From Onchocerca lupi (taxonomy: Eukaryota > Nematoda > Chromadorea > Rhabditida > Onchocercidae), in the NCBI GenBank assembly GCA_028564675.1, contig JAOVVO010000047.1, positions 62,001 through 126,000 on the forward strand: a stretch of 64,000 bases of DNA. The letters run 5' to 3'. The notes below the pieces were generated by a model. That model did not search any database and was not told where the DNA came from. It saw only the letters and a list, made by a program, of their open reading frames with translations. Shown here piece after piece: positions 25,620 to 38,750 of the stretch (the first letter of the stretch is position 1; each line of letters opens with the position of its first letter). A program made the position numbers and the translations under genes.

Positions 25620-27847
25620 TCATTCTATTTTTGAAGTTGGAGTCCCAGTCACAGTCACAATATCTTTCTCCATTTCCTCTTGTTGTTTCTTCAGCTTCTT
25701 GATAAGTTTTTTGTCCATTTGTTCAAGATATACTTGACATGCTTTCTTTGCAACGGGAAACTGAAGTTTTTGAAATTTCAATAAAATTTTCTAAAAAAGT
25801 GAAAAATTCCAGAACATATGATAAAGTATTTTTTTGTCGCTTATCTGCAGTTTATTTTCATCTTATAATTTATCCTTACTTTCATTATTTTGTGACATTT
25901 CATTAAAATCAGGAATAATAATGTTCATTTGAGGAATTAACAATTGTTAATGCAATTTTCTGTCTTTTTTTTCTTTTTTCCTTTTCAAAATTAACAAACC
26001 GGGACAAGCATTATATAAAGGTTGCGAATTTCTTCACGTATATACCAACAACTAAGAATGGTTATCAAAATGATAAATGCTAAAGGTATTAGATAGCCAA
26101 ATATGATAAGATCGAAAGCTATCCTCCTAAAATCAAACTCTAAAAAATTTTGAGAGATTTGAATTTTTGTTACATAGTATAGGTTTTTCTACAACAAACT
26201 ACTGCATAATTGAAAATTTAGTTTTAAAAATTCTGAAACATAAAATCGATTTATATATTAAATTTGCGATACAAATTTGTTTATCAAAATTTAAACTGAA
26301 ATGCTTTCAAATCTCTTTAAAAAACAAATTTTTGTTCAAATCGAATGGTACAAAAGTGATATCGTAAAAAAAAATCACATTTTTCTTTCCTAATCAAAAT
26401 CGAATTTTAATTATTCATACTATATTTGGCTATACCAATCATTCGACTTCGAGCAAAATTTTTCCAAAGAAAAAGGAAATTTTTAGTCCTTTCTTTTTAT
26501 TTTTATGATAAAAACATATTGCCGAGTATTGATTATATATTTCTTTTCAATTCTTACTTTTCAAGTAATCATTAAACTGAAGTTTGTGAAAATAACAAAA
26601 AAGAAAGGAAAATTTACATAAGTGTTCTGGAAAGATTATGGGCAAATTCGTTTGCCATAGCTATTGCAAGCGGTGAAAGTCGTAATGCATCAGCAATATT
26701 ATCCAATGGTTTGTTAACATCGGGCATTACTTCGATTACCTAAATTATACAAAAGGTCTTTCACTATTAAACTCATTTCAATGCAACTTATAAATTTATA
26801 AAGCATTACTTTCCCCATAATTTTTTTCAAAAAATTTTCCCTTCGAGAAATATTTTTCCTTTATATCCAAAAAGAAAAAAACAAAGAATAGAAATTCGAA
26901 AACAAGAAAATTAGCCTCTTCAAATGTGAATAGAGCTCCTGCATATCTTGCAAATGCAAGAGCGATGTCCAAACTAGTACCATAACTTCTATTAATAGCC
27001 AAAATTGTTATAAGAAATATTGCAATACCTGAATTAGACCAATTTCGTGAACTTTAATCAATTGTAGAAAGCAGAAAGGAAAACAAAACATAAAGTTTCC
27101 TTATTTATGCACCAAATTTTTAAATATTAATTAAATTTCCAATTAAATAGTACCTAGCCGATACATGTATTTTGGAATTTTTTTTTTATTTTTAATATAA
27201 AAAGCGCGAATAACTACAACCGTACGAAAGCTATGCTTAAACGAAGAATAACATTCTACTAAAATTTGCTTTTTATTTAAAACGATTATATCAACAGTTT
27301 GGAAATTTCCCATTTATTTTAAATAATTAAACCCTCACTTTGGGCGCTAATTAAAAACTATCTTGCATGAACTTTATTGAAGTGCTAAAGCGCGCGATTA
27401 TGAATAATATAAAAAATTTTAATGAACAGCATGAATAAATTAAAAAATTTTAATGGGTAATTTAATTAATAGATTGGTACATTTTGTGTAAAACTTTCGG
27501 CAATTTTTCTACTTTTCTTGGAAAAAAATATCAAAATTTTCTCCGGTTATAAATTAAAACTATACTCAGAATTATATCCGCTTCACTTTGCAATTATTCT
27601 GCTTTTAAGCGCTGAAATTCCCGAAACTATATCTTTTTCTCAATCGATATCTTTGATTTTTGGTATTGTCCAACAAAAAAAAAAAAAGTACTTTTCAAAA
27701 AAAGAGTTTTGAAGAGATTCTCAGCAAATGCGTATAAATTACTTCGAAGTCTTTTCTTGACACATTCTTCTGAATGCTACGTCGAGAATAAGCGATGCTT
27801 AAAACTTTTGAATCAGTAAAGGAATAAAGTCGAGTAGGATAAATCAT
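25620..27847 (-). CDS. Unknown membrane protein with two hydrophobic segments
   Basis: Six exons (27847-27743, 27235-27154, 27028-26904, 26739-26618, 26126-26000, 25790-25620) join in phase to encode 243 residues. A basic N-terminal region (IKNKKKIPKYMYR, about 48-60) precedes a short hydrophobic stretch at about 63-74. A central region follows that includes EVMPDVNKPLDNIADALRLS. A strong transmembrane helix lies at about 149-174 (LIIFGYLIPLAFIILITILS). The cytosolic-type tail ends in a highly charged helix (KKLIKKLKKQQEEMEKD) and TPTSKIE. The exon 2 acceptor is the weakest call: TTTAAG at 27236 suits the GTAATT donor of exon 1, while TTTTAG slightly upstream would need another donor. A CTCTTTTTAG acceptor 19 bases before the ATG suits trans-splicing. 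I recognise no family. The gene is divergent from HMG-CoA synthase. Confidence 0.78.
26796..26903. other. Intron 3 of the membrane-protein gene, coding-like in error
   Basis: The frame of exon 3 stays open into this intron and yields a Phe-rich extension (FLVFEFLFFVFFF). The downstream exon after TAATTTAG gives a far better continuation, so the extension is treated as intronic. Confidence 0.6.
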
Positions 27848-27857
27848 CTCATTATTA

Positions 27858-27876
27858 AATCAATTTCTAAAAAGAG
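27858..27876 (-). other. Candidate spliced-leader acceptor of the membrane-protein gene
   Basis: GAGCTCTTTTTAG on the minus strand ends at 27867, leaving a 19-base leader before the ATG. This matches the arrangement expected for a trans-spliced nematode mRNA. Confidence 0.45.
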
Positions 27877-29032
27877 CTCTATTTTATGGCGTTTCAAGCA
27901 ACGTTTCTCAATAGCGTTTTTACGAGAAGTCTTCACCTGATTTTTTCCAGTCTTTTTTAATGTTTAAATCTGACTATATAAAAATTCTCGCACAGTGTTT
28001 AATGCGAATTTCAAATTCGAATGAATTAAAATTAAATTTTGAAACTTAAATTTCATTTTTCTATATTTTTCAAATAATAATCTCATATGTTAGACAATAC
28101 TTCCTTGCGGTTTGGCTATTTGCAAGTTCTACATTTACGATTAAGATGAATGCCAACTCGTACTACGACCCAACATATTTGAAATGAAATTTTAATTGTT
28201 GTAATCAGTAAGCAACTATGTAATTAAATATTTTACAAACGGAAAAAATAGTATTACAATTTGAGAAGGAGAAAAGATCGCTAAGATTTGTGAAGCATCA
28301 TTACGAAATAGCTGAGAAAGTAAGAGAATGAAAAAAATTGAGAGATAACAATAATATAGGAAGCGAAGATATATGATTGAAAGAGAGGGATGAAGTATGT
28401 GTGGAGAGACGACAGACATTACTAAAATTTTGAAAGAGCCTTAATTTGAAGATTGAGAAATGAGCAAGATATTAAAGAATCTGTGTTATAGCAATGGTTG
28501 AGAGCATCGATTGGTGAGACTATTAAGCAAAGCGTCTGACATGTTAGAAAGATATAATAAGGTCTACTCATGAATTGCGATAGTCTAATAGGGATTGTCA
28601 GGTGATAAATGTCATTGTATTTGTTTCATTCTTTCGTTTAATTTTTTCGTAAGTTTAAGGTTTAATATTAATTAGCCAAGTAGTTTACTTATGAATTTAT
28701 TTCTAGTTAGCTCTTAGTTTCTTAATTAATAATAAGAACTTATTACGGCTTTGTGTTTATGTACTTATTATTCCTTGCTTACAACTTATTTACTTGTCAT
28801 TTCCTTAATTCATAGCTTATTTATATAACCTTTGTGCTTGTTTGGTTACTTATCGTCTATATAATTAAATCTTAAATCTTTGTCGATTTGTCTAATTTTT
28901 TCTTTTTCTTTTTTAGTTAACGTGTCCAGTTTGAAATCAACATTGGAAAAATTCTTTCCCATGAGAAATTAGTTTATGTTGCCGTTTCATTAATTTTTTG
29001 TTCTCACATTCCATAATATTCATATATTACAT
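27877..29032. promoter_or_regulatory. Intergenic region between divergent genes
   Basis: About 1.15 kb separates the starts of the minus-strand membrane-protein gene and plus-strand HMG-CoA synthase. It therefore probably holds both promoters. From 28670 to 28860 the plus strand repeats words like TTACTTAT. I could not identify a defined factor site, and no sterol-type element is obvious. Confidence 0.4.
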
Positions 29033-29052
29033 TTTCTTTCAGTCATTCAAGG
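29033..29052 (+). other. Candidate spliced-leader acceptor of HMG-CoA synthase
   Basis: TTTCTTTCAG, the nematode consensus, ends at 29042, followed by a 10-base leader and the ATG at 29053. Confidence 0.55.
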
Positions 29053-32000
29053 ATGAAAACAATAAGAGAAGTGTGGTTAGCGGATCAAGTTGGTATACGT
29101 GGCATAGAATTGTATATTCCGAAATTGTATATAAATCAGAAAGATCTTGAAGTGGTAACTTAGTTTTTATTAATAGTCATATTTGTTAATTTACATTAAG
29201 AGTTTGTGCAAATGAAATTAAAAGTGAAATTAGTCGCACCCCTTAGGAAGTAAGCTAGTGAGCTGAATGCGCAAGGAAAAAAAGAAATGGGTAAAGATGT
29301 CTAAAAAATATGTTCAGTTTACTTTTGTCTTTCATGTCCAAAAAATATGTTCAGTTGGTCCTTGCCTTTCATCGAGGAATGATTTTTATCAGGTGGAAAG
29401 TGATATAGCTGATAAGATCATACCATTCTTGTGTTTTCTTGACAGTCTTTTTATTAACTATCTGACCTTGTTATTCGCTCTTTTTCATTCTTTTGCTGTT
29501 TTGCTTGTTTCATATTTATTTCAGTAATACTTCGGAGGATTCTGCGATAAGCTTTGGAAATAAGAAATTCCATCTTTTTTTTTTTTTCAAAATTATTTCA
29601 GTATGATAATGTTGAGAAGGGCAAGTATACGATTGGACTTGGACAAGACGAAATGAGTTTCTGTGCCGATCACGAAGATATTACTTCCATTTGTTTAACG
29701 GTTGTATCGAAATTGCTAAGGAATTATAAAGTATGATTTTTGTTCTGAATAACTGTAAGGAACCTTAAAACAAAATCATTTCACAAACAACGGTAATAAA
29801 GTTTTTACAGTATCGCTTAAAAAAATGAAATGAATAGTTCAGTATTTTCTTGTACTCGATTGTGTCTTCAAACATGGATTGGGATGTGGGATAATCCATA
29901 ATCGGACATACGGGTAGTCGAAATTTAAATGCTTCATGAATATAATATATTTTCTCATTATTAGACAAAGTTATATGAAGCTTGGAAAAGCAATTATTAA
30001 ACTTTGAAGCAAATGACTTCTGAAAGTATCATCTGAAATTATCGTTGCAATCTATTTTTAGAAATAAGATATCAGTTTTAAAATAACCTTATGTAGTTTA
30101 CTTTAGTTTAATATCACAATGTACTCAGGAATGTCGACGATGCTATTAATAAATAAATGTATAATTAGATTCCTAAACTGCGTTTTGCAGCTTTCTGCCA
30201 AAGATATTGGTTTTCTTTGTGTTGGAACTGAAACGCTAATCGATAAAAGCAAAAGTATCAAGACTTCGTTAATGAAATTGTTCGAGGAGAATAGTGATAT
30301 CGAGGGAGTGGATGTGAAAAATGCATGTTACGGTGGCACCCAAGCTTTATTTCATGCTATTGATTGGGTTTATGCTAATTGGGAATTAGAAAGTGATTAT
30401 TTTTTAAAGATTTCATCTTTGTATGTTATGTGATGCTATATAAAGTAGCTCAGTAACTTCTTCTCGGATGACTGCTTAAAATTTATGGATATTATTACGA
30501 AGCAGAGGTACTTTATTTAGATTTGTTTAATTTCAGACCGATATGCAGTTGTTGTTATGGCAGATATAGCAGTTTATGATGTTGGACCTGCACGTTGTAC
30601 GGGCGGTATGTATGTTGTGAAGTGTTATTATTGAACAGATTGAAATGACCGGAAGCAGAACCATCTTAAAATTAGTTTAGGTTTTAGGGATTTCAATTTG
30701 GAATATCCAGATTCGATCTCTCAAATAGAGAAAGCAATAAATGATCAATAAATGTTTTAGAGTGGAAACAAAATTTGCCAATATTAGGAATCAAAATAGA
30801 CTTCATCTACTACGCGTTTTTTGTCATATAGTAACTGACTTCAGGGAAGCATTTATTTCGTACCTCATATGTTTGACTTTTTTATTAAACTGTATTTTAT
30901 TTACAGGAGTTGGAGCCTTTGCGGCCCTAGTTGGTCCAAATGCAGTATTGACGTTTGAAAGAGGACTTCGTGCAACGTATATGATTGATGTTTACGATTT
31001 TTACAAGCCAAATCAACCCGTGCTTTCAGAATATCCTGTTGTTGAAGGGCAAGGCAGCTTACAGGCTTACCTCACTGCTGTAGATGAAACTTATAAATTA
31101 TACTGTCAAAAAGCCGAAAAATTAAAGAGTGAAGGTCTCAAATTTTTTTAATTTGAAGTATATACTTTAATATTTCAGTTGGAAATCGCTGCATTTCATT
31201 TACTCAATAAGTTCCGACAAGTTCTTTTGAGGCAAGTTCAAACTAAAAATAAGGATTTAACTAATACGTGGTATTTGATTCCAGTAGTGAAAATTTCGAA
31301 CTTTGATGCTGTGTTTTTCCACTGTCCATTCACCCGTCTTGTTCAAAAGGGCTTTGGTATATTGGCATTTATTGATTTCAAACGTGGATTAAGCGATCAT
31401 TTGACAGATATCGAACGGGCTAAACCTACAGCGTTAGATTTTTATTTAAGAATTCTGAGTATTAAAAATGATATAATATGAGGCAATAGGCTGTGATACA
31501 TGTTTAATTGTCTTTAGTGCTGGAAAGCTTCGTAGCACGGATAAAATATTCGGTAAAACAATTATCTCTCACTTTAATCGGTTTAAGTGAATTTAGAATT
31601 AAAACCAAATATTCGAACGGTTTCTACTTACTTATCTCATAGAAATCTTTTTCCAAATCTTCCAAGAAACAATTTTTATGATTTATTATTATATTATTTT
31701 AGATTTTTACTTGAACCTCGCGAAATAAATTATATGAGTCGTGATTTTACTAAAATGTCAACGCAAATAAGCTCAAAACTTTGGGCTCAAAAGACCGAAC
31801 CATTTCTGCTACTTAATCGTCGAATTGGAAATACGTATACAGCATCACTTTATTTACAGCTGATTTCTTTTTTTCATCGGCAAGTCTCAGGATATTTTTT
31901 CCAGTCATTTATGCGGGTATTACAATGTATTACACCTGACATTTTTATAAGTGTTTATCCACTTATAAAAAGCTGACACTCTGTATATTACGTGCAACTA

Positions 32001-33439
32001 ATTTCAAAAGTATGCATCAGTTATAATAGTTCTTACACACTCTTTTTTGTGTATTTTCAGACTTAGTTAATTTTTTTTGAGAAACTTTTTCTCACCCCTT
32101 TCTATGTTAGTTTATTTAGTATTTTCATAAAGGCATTAACCACACATTGTTTTTGTTAAAAATTTTGTGAAGTGACACGATTTACGTCCCTTCCTGGTTA
32201 GATTGATGTATAATATTTATTCTGGAAGCTTCAAATAAATTAAGGAAGATCTATTGTCTAATAGCTAATCAGAAAATTAAAATTATTAAAATCTGAGGCG
32301 GTAAATGGATTTCATTTAACACTCTAAATCTGTTCAAAATATAGTTATGCCTTAACCAATATTATACTCTCGAGAAAAAAAGATTCTTTGTTGCATTTTC
32401 AGTTAAAAAATAAAAATACAAATAAAAAAAGCAGTTTTTTGAAGCTTTTAGAGTTTATTAGAAAACAGTTTACTAGCAATAGTTTTTCATCGAATGTTAC
32501 TTTTCTTTTCTTCAGTTCATCAGTTGAAGAAGATTTAAATGGTCGGCGTCTTTTGTTTTTCTCTTATGGGAGCGGAGCAGCTTCAGCAATGTTCTCTGCC
32601 CGAATATTTCTATTAGAAAAAGGTTGGTGATTTTGTGACAGGTAGTAGTAGTTTTTGTCACGCGTAGGAATTGCTTCCAAGTTTTCTTTTTTGAAATGCT
32701 CAAAAAAAAAATTTCTTATATACCAACTATGATTTAATGAAGTAGCTTGAATTTTGAAATACGAAATTATACTTTTTCTTTTATTACTGGATTGATTCTA
32801 AATTGAATATTCACTTTTATAACCTCTTCAGCAAGTGATGGATAGCGTACTTAGTAAAGTAATTGCTACTAATAGAGGTGGAAATAATGTAAATCAATGT
32901 AGTTAAGTCCTAGTTTCATGCTTTTTCAGATACTAAAGATCAGTTTGCTCAAATGAAACAAAGCGCAGATGCAGCTGTAGCATTACTGGAGCAACGTTTA
33001 TGCATAAATCCAAAACGATACAGCGAAATCATGGCTCTTAGGGAAAAACTTCTGTCAAGTGCAGGTATAATATTTTCTGCAGGATCTGTATTTGTCTTTC
33101 AAATCTGTGAATTCTTTTGCTAGCTTATTTATAGAAATAGCCGAATTTTCTTAAATCGTGCATATAAGACAAGTTTACAAGTTTAAATAATATGCAGTAA
33201 TCGAAATGATGCGGTAGCATATTGCCATAATATTATCGAACTATTTTTATAATTGTTTATAAAATATTGCTCTAAATGAAATTTTTTCTTTGAGAATGTT
33301 TTACTTTATTTCAGTTCCATACAGACCGGAAGGTGTGAGAAGTAATTTGACGAATGAATTTAGCCTATTTCCCAATACATATTATCTGATGAATATCGGG
33401 GACAAATATAGGCGATATTATGCACAAACATCCAGTTAG
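29053..33439 (+). CDS. hmgs-1: Hydroxymethylglutaryl-CoA synthase, cytosolic type
   Basis: Condenses acetyl-CoA with acetoacetyl-CoA to HMG-CoA, the step before HMG-CoA reductase in the mevalonate pathway. Ten exons (29053-29154, 29602-29730, 30191-30392, 30537-30605, 30907-31134, 31285-31432, 31703-31903, 32516-32622, 32930-33064, 33315-33439) keep phase throughout and encode about 481 residues, the usual family size. Catalytic residues are present: Glu91 in VGTET, Cys123 in NACYGGT and His256 in FFHCPF. Other signatures are DIEGVD, VGPNA, FERGLR, YDFYKP, SEYP, FFSYGSGAAS and a C-terminal RRYYAQ. No mitochondrial presequence precedes the GIELYIPKLYI start. PARCTGG has Cys where the family normally has Pro. 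Uncertain junctions: the exon 5 donor (31128 or 31134, same phase) and the exon 7 donor (GTCATT). Nematodes lack sterol synthesis, so the product would feed dolichol, ubiquinone and prenylation. Symbol by homology to the C. elegans gene. Confidence 0.96.
29299..29372. repeat. 37-bp tandem duplication in intron 1
   Basis: Two 37-base copies begin GTCTAAAAAATATGTTCAGT and GTCCAAAAAATATGTTCAGT and both end CTTTCAT. They differ at a handful of positions. Confidence 0.85.
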
Positions 33440-34485
33440 GAATTGCTGTAATTTGTTTGGAATTAAATTTAGAATATTGCATTCTTGTATTTATCTTTTT
33501 CCTTTCAATCCGGTATTTTATTCATTTTGCTGCTGTAATTTTAGTTCAATTTTTTTTTCTGCATATTCAAGCTTTGAATCACGCATGTTGTAATCCAGTG
33601 ATTCTTGTGTTATTGTTTTATTTATTTGCGTCCAGCACAACAGATGAATTTGTATATTGCTAATCGGTTGATTTATTTTTACGAGTTCATATGTAATGAT
33701 TTCTCGATGTTTTTGGGAGTTCGATTTTGTATTTGATATTTTGTGCTATTTATATGTTCAGTTAAAGTACGCATCAGAACTACACTTTTGCATTATTTCA
33801 AATTCAAATATTTACTCAGTGAGGAATCTACTGAGAATTGCTACTAATTTGTGCTGACTAAGTAGTTCTTTTCCGTCCCTTTAAGTTAACAGTATTTAGA
33901 ATGAATGCAGTAACCATTGATTAGTTTAAGCTAAGATTTAAACACACTGAATAATTAGTTACTATGAAATGCATCACAAATATTTGAAACTTGAACATAT
34001 TTAGTTCGCTACAGATGCTACATGTAGTTCCCAGTACTTCAAAGTGAACATCACTTTTTTTTTTTTTTTGTTCAGGTTAAACTTTCAGTGGAATACTTAT
34101 TTTCTCACAATTTTGACATTGTTTGGAAAACTTTTTTCTTCTCTTTTTTTATTTAAATACAAAATAAAACAGTATTTTGCAAATATTCCAGAAACAGCGA
34201 GAATATATTTCTATAACATTATTTTACATCACCAGGCCGTTTTGGTCCAATTTTCGAATGATTTCCACTTTTTTTTTTGTCCAGAATTTCTGGAGATTTT
34301 TTATTTTGATTGAAATCATCCGTTCCTTAATATAACTTCATACATTCTATGATATAGCTAAATTATCAAGATGAGTATAAGAATCTTCAGAAATGATCAA
34401 ACAAAGTTGTCTTCAATTATTATTCCGTTAAATTATGCTGGAAGCTCTGCTTCCATAAAAAGTTCGCATACTGTACGCGAAGAAG
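33440..34485. other. Convergent 3' intergenic region
   Basis: The tail-to-tail gap between HMG-CoA synthase and the metallophosphoesterase holds their 3' untranslated regions. No further exon is supported. Plus-strand frames at 33457-33663 and 34044-34313 are Phe/Leu-rich products of T tracts. No canonical AATAAA was found close to either stop codon. Confidence 0.55.
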
Positions 34486-37315
34486 TTACTCCTTGCTGTG
34501 GCCGGATGGTAACGGAATATCGAAAATGATCGGATCATATTCTATCCTTAGTTTATGATCGCAAATGGATGCATTAATAAAAGTTGTACAACCATTTGTT
34601 GTTACACCATGTAATTGATGAATATGTCCAAAAACATGATACTTTGGTTTGACTCGTTTTTCCACTGTATTTAACAAATCTGCGCATCCGGCCAGTACTC
34701 CATCACATTTATTCCAACTGTTGAAATCACCATGTCCTGAAATGATTTTACTCTCACGACTATTCATTTATTACAGAAGAAATTATCTGATAAACAAACA
34801 AGATGGTGTTTCATGGTTAATTGCAATCTTTAACGAAAATTAAATTAATAATTCTTGTTGAGCAAGGAAAAAAGAATAAAATGATAGAACAACGGAAAAG
34901 AAAAAAGAAAAATTCTCTCAAAAAAGGATTAAAACTATCGTAGAAAAAGGTAAAAAAATAATCGGAGAAAAAAGGTAAAAAAAATAAAACAAACACAAAA
35001 AAAAAAAAAAAAGAAAGGAAAAAAAAGAAAACGGTGATATTATCGTTTGCTTTAATATAACTAGTAACAAATTAAGCAAGTTTAATAATTTTAAAATCAA
35101 AATATTACCAAGAGGTGGCGTATGAGTAACAAGCACATCAACTTTAGAAGGAATAATTTTCCATTTTTGCATTATCGAATAACCCCGTGAACGAAAAAAT
35201 GAATAACCGGGCATTGAATGCCATGGAGCACCATAGATTGTCAAGCCATAAATCTATAGAATTTATTTATAATTTAGTAAATATTACTGAATAATCTAAA
35301 TATGTGCATATGACTCGGTTTCCCAATACTATATTCTTTATTTACTTGTTACAATAAATAAACGAAAAACTGTCGCAACTTTTGTTGCGTCATTTTCGTT
35401 GTAACATTTGATAATTTCTTCCTTTTTTTCTATTTTGCAGTTTTTTCGGGAGTAATGTAAAACGAAAGTAAAAATAAATAAGGATGAAATATAATAAATT
35501 TTTAACTTTCATTCGAACAAAGAACTAGATGTCATTGTTGTTCCTTTTGATTGGATGTTTTCAAAATTTAGACATACAGTGGAGCAATGTAATGATAATT
35601 TATTAACGCTAAATAAAATTTTTTTTTTCATGAAAAATAAATTAAAAATGATGAACTTTTTAGACTACAATTCCCGCACAATTAACTCTTTTTTTTTTTT
35701 TTTTTTTTTATAGTAATTAACAAATGGAGGATATGAAGATGACGTTTTTATCACGAAATGAATAAACTTTACAGATGTCAGCGAAATCCTCTTATGTGAG
35801 ATGATTTCCACGTAATTATCAAATCCTAATTCACGCATATATTTAAGAAAAGATGAAAAACTTGGATAAAAGATAAAACTTGTGTCAAAGTTCGTCTTCT
35901 TCTAGCTGGAAATAAAATGAAATCTGAACTCTTCTTTCTTTTAAAAGTTTCCAGACTTACGCATTAAATCAGTTTTATCTTTTATTTTTAAGTTGGCCGG
36001 TGAAATTTCTATTTTATTACTTGTCATTTGTTAATTTATTTCCGTTGCTCTACAACCAATTGTCATTTTTATTTCCTTTTAATAAATGTTGCTTAATTAC
36101 CAATCTTAAAAGGCTAGTGGCTTTATATTGTGTCAAATAAATATTCACAAATTATTGAGATTACCAATCGCCACAATTTTCTCGAAATTACTTCAGGAGC
36201 AACTCAAATCACCAATTAATAAAGCAAACAGCCTGAATCATTAATCAAATAAGCAAAAAATCAAGTACCTCAATTTGTCGATCGCACAAATAAGAACAAT
36301 TTGTTAGCAATTCGTAGGGTTTGTTTATACCAAGCATATTCAAACCAGCAAGTTGTTTTTCATTTAATTCTTCACCATCTTCAAAGCCAATTTCATGATT
36401 CCCAGCTACGACTAACTTGTATTTGTGGGGTAGGCTGCCTAAAATTAATCATGATTTAGTGGTGCAAATTAAAACGATAACATTTGCAAATTGGTGCATG
36501 TTTTTAATTGCTCTCGAATATCATATTATCTTATTGAATTACTGATTAGCCATATGCTAAATTGATTAAATTAATGTTTGTACAAGTTAAATTTGTATGA
36601 AATAATAATTTGAATCAAAAATTACAAATGTACCAATTTGGGCATTGAACTTGATCACTTCACCGATATCGCCATAATTTGTAAAATCACCAGCATGGAT
36701 AAGTACATCACCATCCGGTATCACTGGTAATAATTCTTCCAACTTTTCGTGAGTATCCGAGATACACACAAATCGTACCTTATTTTCAAAGATCGGTGTA
36801 TCAAGCCTGGAAACAACATTACATATAAATATTTATTTCGGAGCAATATTTTTGCTTCAAATAAACAATTTTTTTTACTATTTAAGACCAATTTTGATTA
36901 TAATTATGCGAAATTGATAATGAGATAATTCGAATGATCTGATTAATTATGTGAAATTGGTAATAAAATCATTTCATGTTTAGATCATTCAAACTGTCAT
37001 CATGATTATATAATTTTGGTTAAAATAAGGACCATCATTAATAAATAAATCTGTATAGATAAAATCAGTTTTGTGATAGTTTACGAACTTAAAATAGGCA
37101 AATATATTTGAATTTAATTTTTTTATCGATTTTTGAAAAGTTTTTCTCTATACTTGAATTTGAAAATTTTCTTCCATATCTGAATTGAAATTTTTTTGAA
37201 TATACCGGATTGGTTTGACTGGTTCGGAAACACGCCCTTGTTTCAAATATTTACGCCATAATTCGATTGGTTTATGCGAAAGTGGATCAACTGGTACGAC
37301 AGTTCGTTCCGCCAT
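34486..37315 (-). CDS. MPPED/UPF0046-type metallophosphoesterase
   Basis: Five exons (37315-37206, 36806-36634, 36438-36269, 35253-35109, 34736-34486) join in phase to give 282 residues, close to animal MPPED1/2 length. All five calcineurin-like metal-binding blocks are visible: ISDTHE (Asp54, His56), HAGDFTNYG (Asp77), VAGNHE (Asn108, His109), VTHTPPLG (His195) and FGHIH (His237, His239). The GHIH motif is intact; mammalian MPPED2 has lost its equivalent His, and low activity there is known from the literature. The expected activity is a Mn-dependent phosphodiesterase on small or cyclic-nucleotide substrates; the physiological substrate is inferred only. There is no signal peptide, so it is probably cytosolic. 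A GAACAG acceptor 28 bases before the ATG may take a spliced leader. An in-frame extension upstream has only a GTG start and is rejected. Confidence 0.95.
36880..37040. repeat. Weak degenerate repeat in intron 1 of the metallophosphoesterase
   Basis: GATTATAATTATGCGAAATT and GATTAATTATGTGAAATTGG recur about 55 bases apart, followed by a shorter GATTATATAATTTTGG. Divergence is high. Confidence 0.35.
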
Positions 37316-37343
37316 TATGTTTATTATACTTTTGAACTTTTTC

Positions 37344-38750
37344 CTGTTCAAATTTTGCACAAAGAAAAATTCAGTCTTTTTTTTAAGTATGAAAAGAATT
37401 TCGCATCAGTAAATATGAAGCAGATGTTGAGATAATTTTAGGTTAAGTACTTCCTCTTTTTCTGTCAATAATTGAAGATTGATTTCTGTTGATCACCTGA
37501 ATTTCGTATTTTTCTTTTAGGTATAATTAAAAAATCTACAGTGTATGAGCACTATCGTTCATCTTGGCTTGCAAAAAAATTAATATTTGATGAAAAAAAT
37601 GTGAAAAGATAAAGAAGAACTGGAAGATAAAATCATTATCGTAGTTGGGTATCAAAGAGAAATACATCATAGTTTTCCTGAAATAAATAATCGTTTTATT
37701 GCTAAATTCATTTCATTTATTAAACAAGAAAATGATTAATAATTGTCAAAAAATGACAGTAATTGTCAATTTTTTACTGAAAAACATTCTTCATGTAAAC
37801 AAATGAATGTATCAAAGTTATTGTTGGAATAAAATAGCAATTTGGTGGAGTGGCAAAATATCTATTGAAAATTATTTAACAAATAAGTGTTAGCAGACTT
37901 GGTAGAATTGTAATACTGTTTATTTATTTTCTAAATAAAATATAAGACTAATAAAATGCAGAAAATGAAATATGTTAATGTAATGTAAAAGTCATTTGAA
38001 AATTTTTACATAAATTAAGATTAAATAAAAAGGAACTAATTATCCTATCCATATGACTGCAAAGAATGATAATTGAAATATTATGCTCAGTTAATTAAAA
38101 TATTTTAGATTAGCTACATCAAAAGAATTTAAGATTCATGATTTTCAAAATAATAGGTATCATATTTGATAAAAATGCCATATATTCCAATAAGATTTAT
38201 ATCAAATATCAACAGTACATAATAAATGGTATTGATGTCTTGCAAGTATAATGTAATTTTAACTTTTTCCAATCAAATAATGTACATGCAAATGATATTA
38301 CTAATTTTAAATTTACTGAAAAGAATTCAGAATTTGTAATGCTGAAGCATAAAAGATGGCCAGTTAAACGCACTCATTTTTTTTTTTAAATAATAGTTTG
38401 CAGTTTGCAAAACCGTAAATTGCTTTTTGCAAGATTTTAAATTTGTTGTTACTCTTTGCAATAACAAATTCAACAGCATCGTTGACTCAATATTTCATTG
38501 AACAAAAAAGGAAGGGAAAATTGACATCGAAATCTAATTTAATTATTTTTCCATCATTTTATCATTCGAAGGATAAAAAGGATGAAATATTTCTTACAGT
38601 ACACTATTTTAATTCGAATATGGCCAAATCGGCACTTTTTAATTCATTTTTTCAAAAATATTTATCAAATTTATTATTGTGCATTAAATGCGTAGTGTAA
38701 TAAAAAAAGAAATAAGGAAACTATTGAAATCAAAGAAATAAATTGAAAAA
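37344..38750. other. Intergenic region upstream of the metallophosphoesterase
   Basis: Should contain the promoter of the minus-strand metallophosphoesterase. A plus-strand ATG frame at 38443-38700 (85 codons) ends LLLCIKCVV; it has no recognised domain or splice context and is not called as a gene. Confidence 0.45.

Noticed and set aside
31179..31284. Extension of HMG-CoA synthase exon 6 to the TTTCAG at 31178
   Set aside because: The frame is open but the junction phase does not fit exon 5, and the extra residues have no counterpart in the family. The TTCCAG at 31284 gives the expected alignment.
31904..31976. Read-through of HMG-CoA synthase exon 7
   Set aside because: The continuation leaves the family alignment; the next exon resumes with FFSYGSG.
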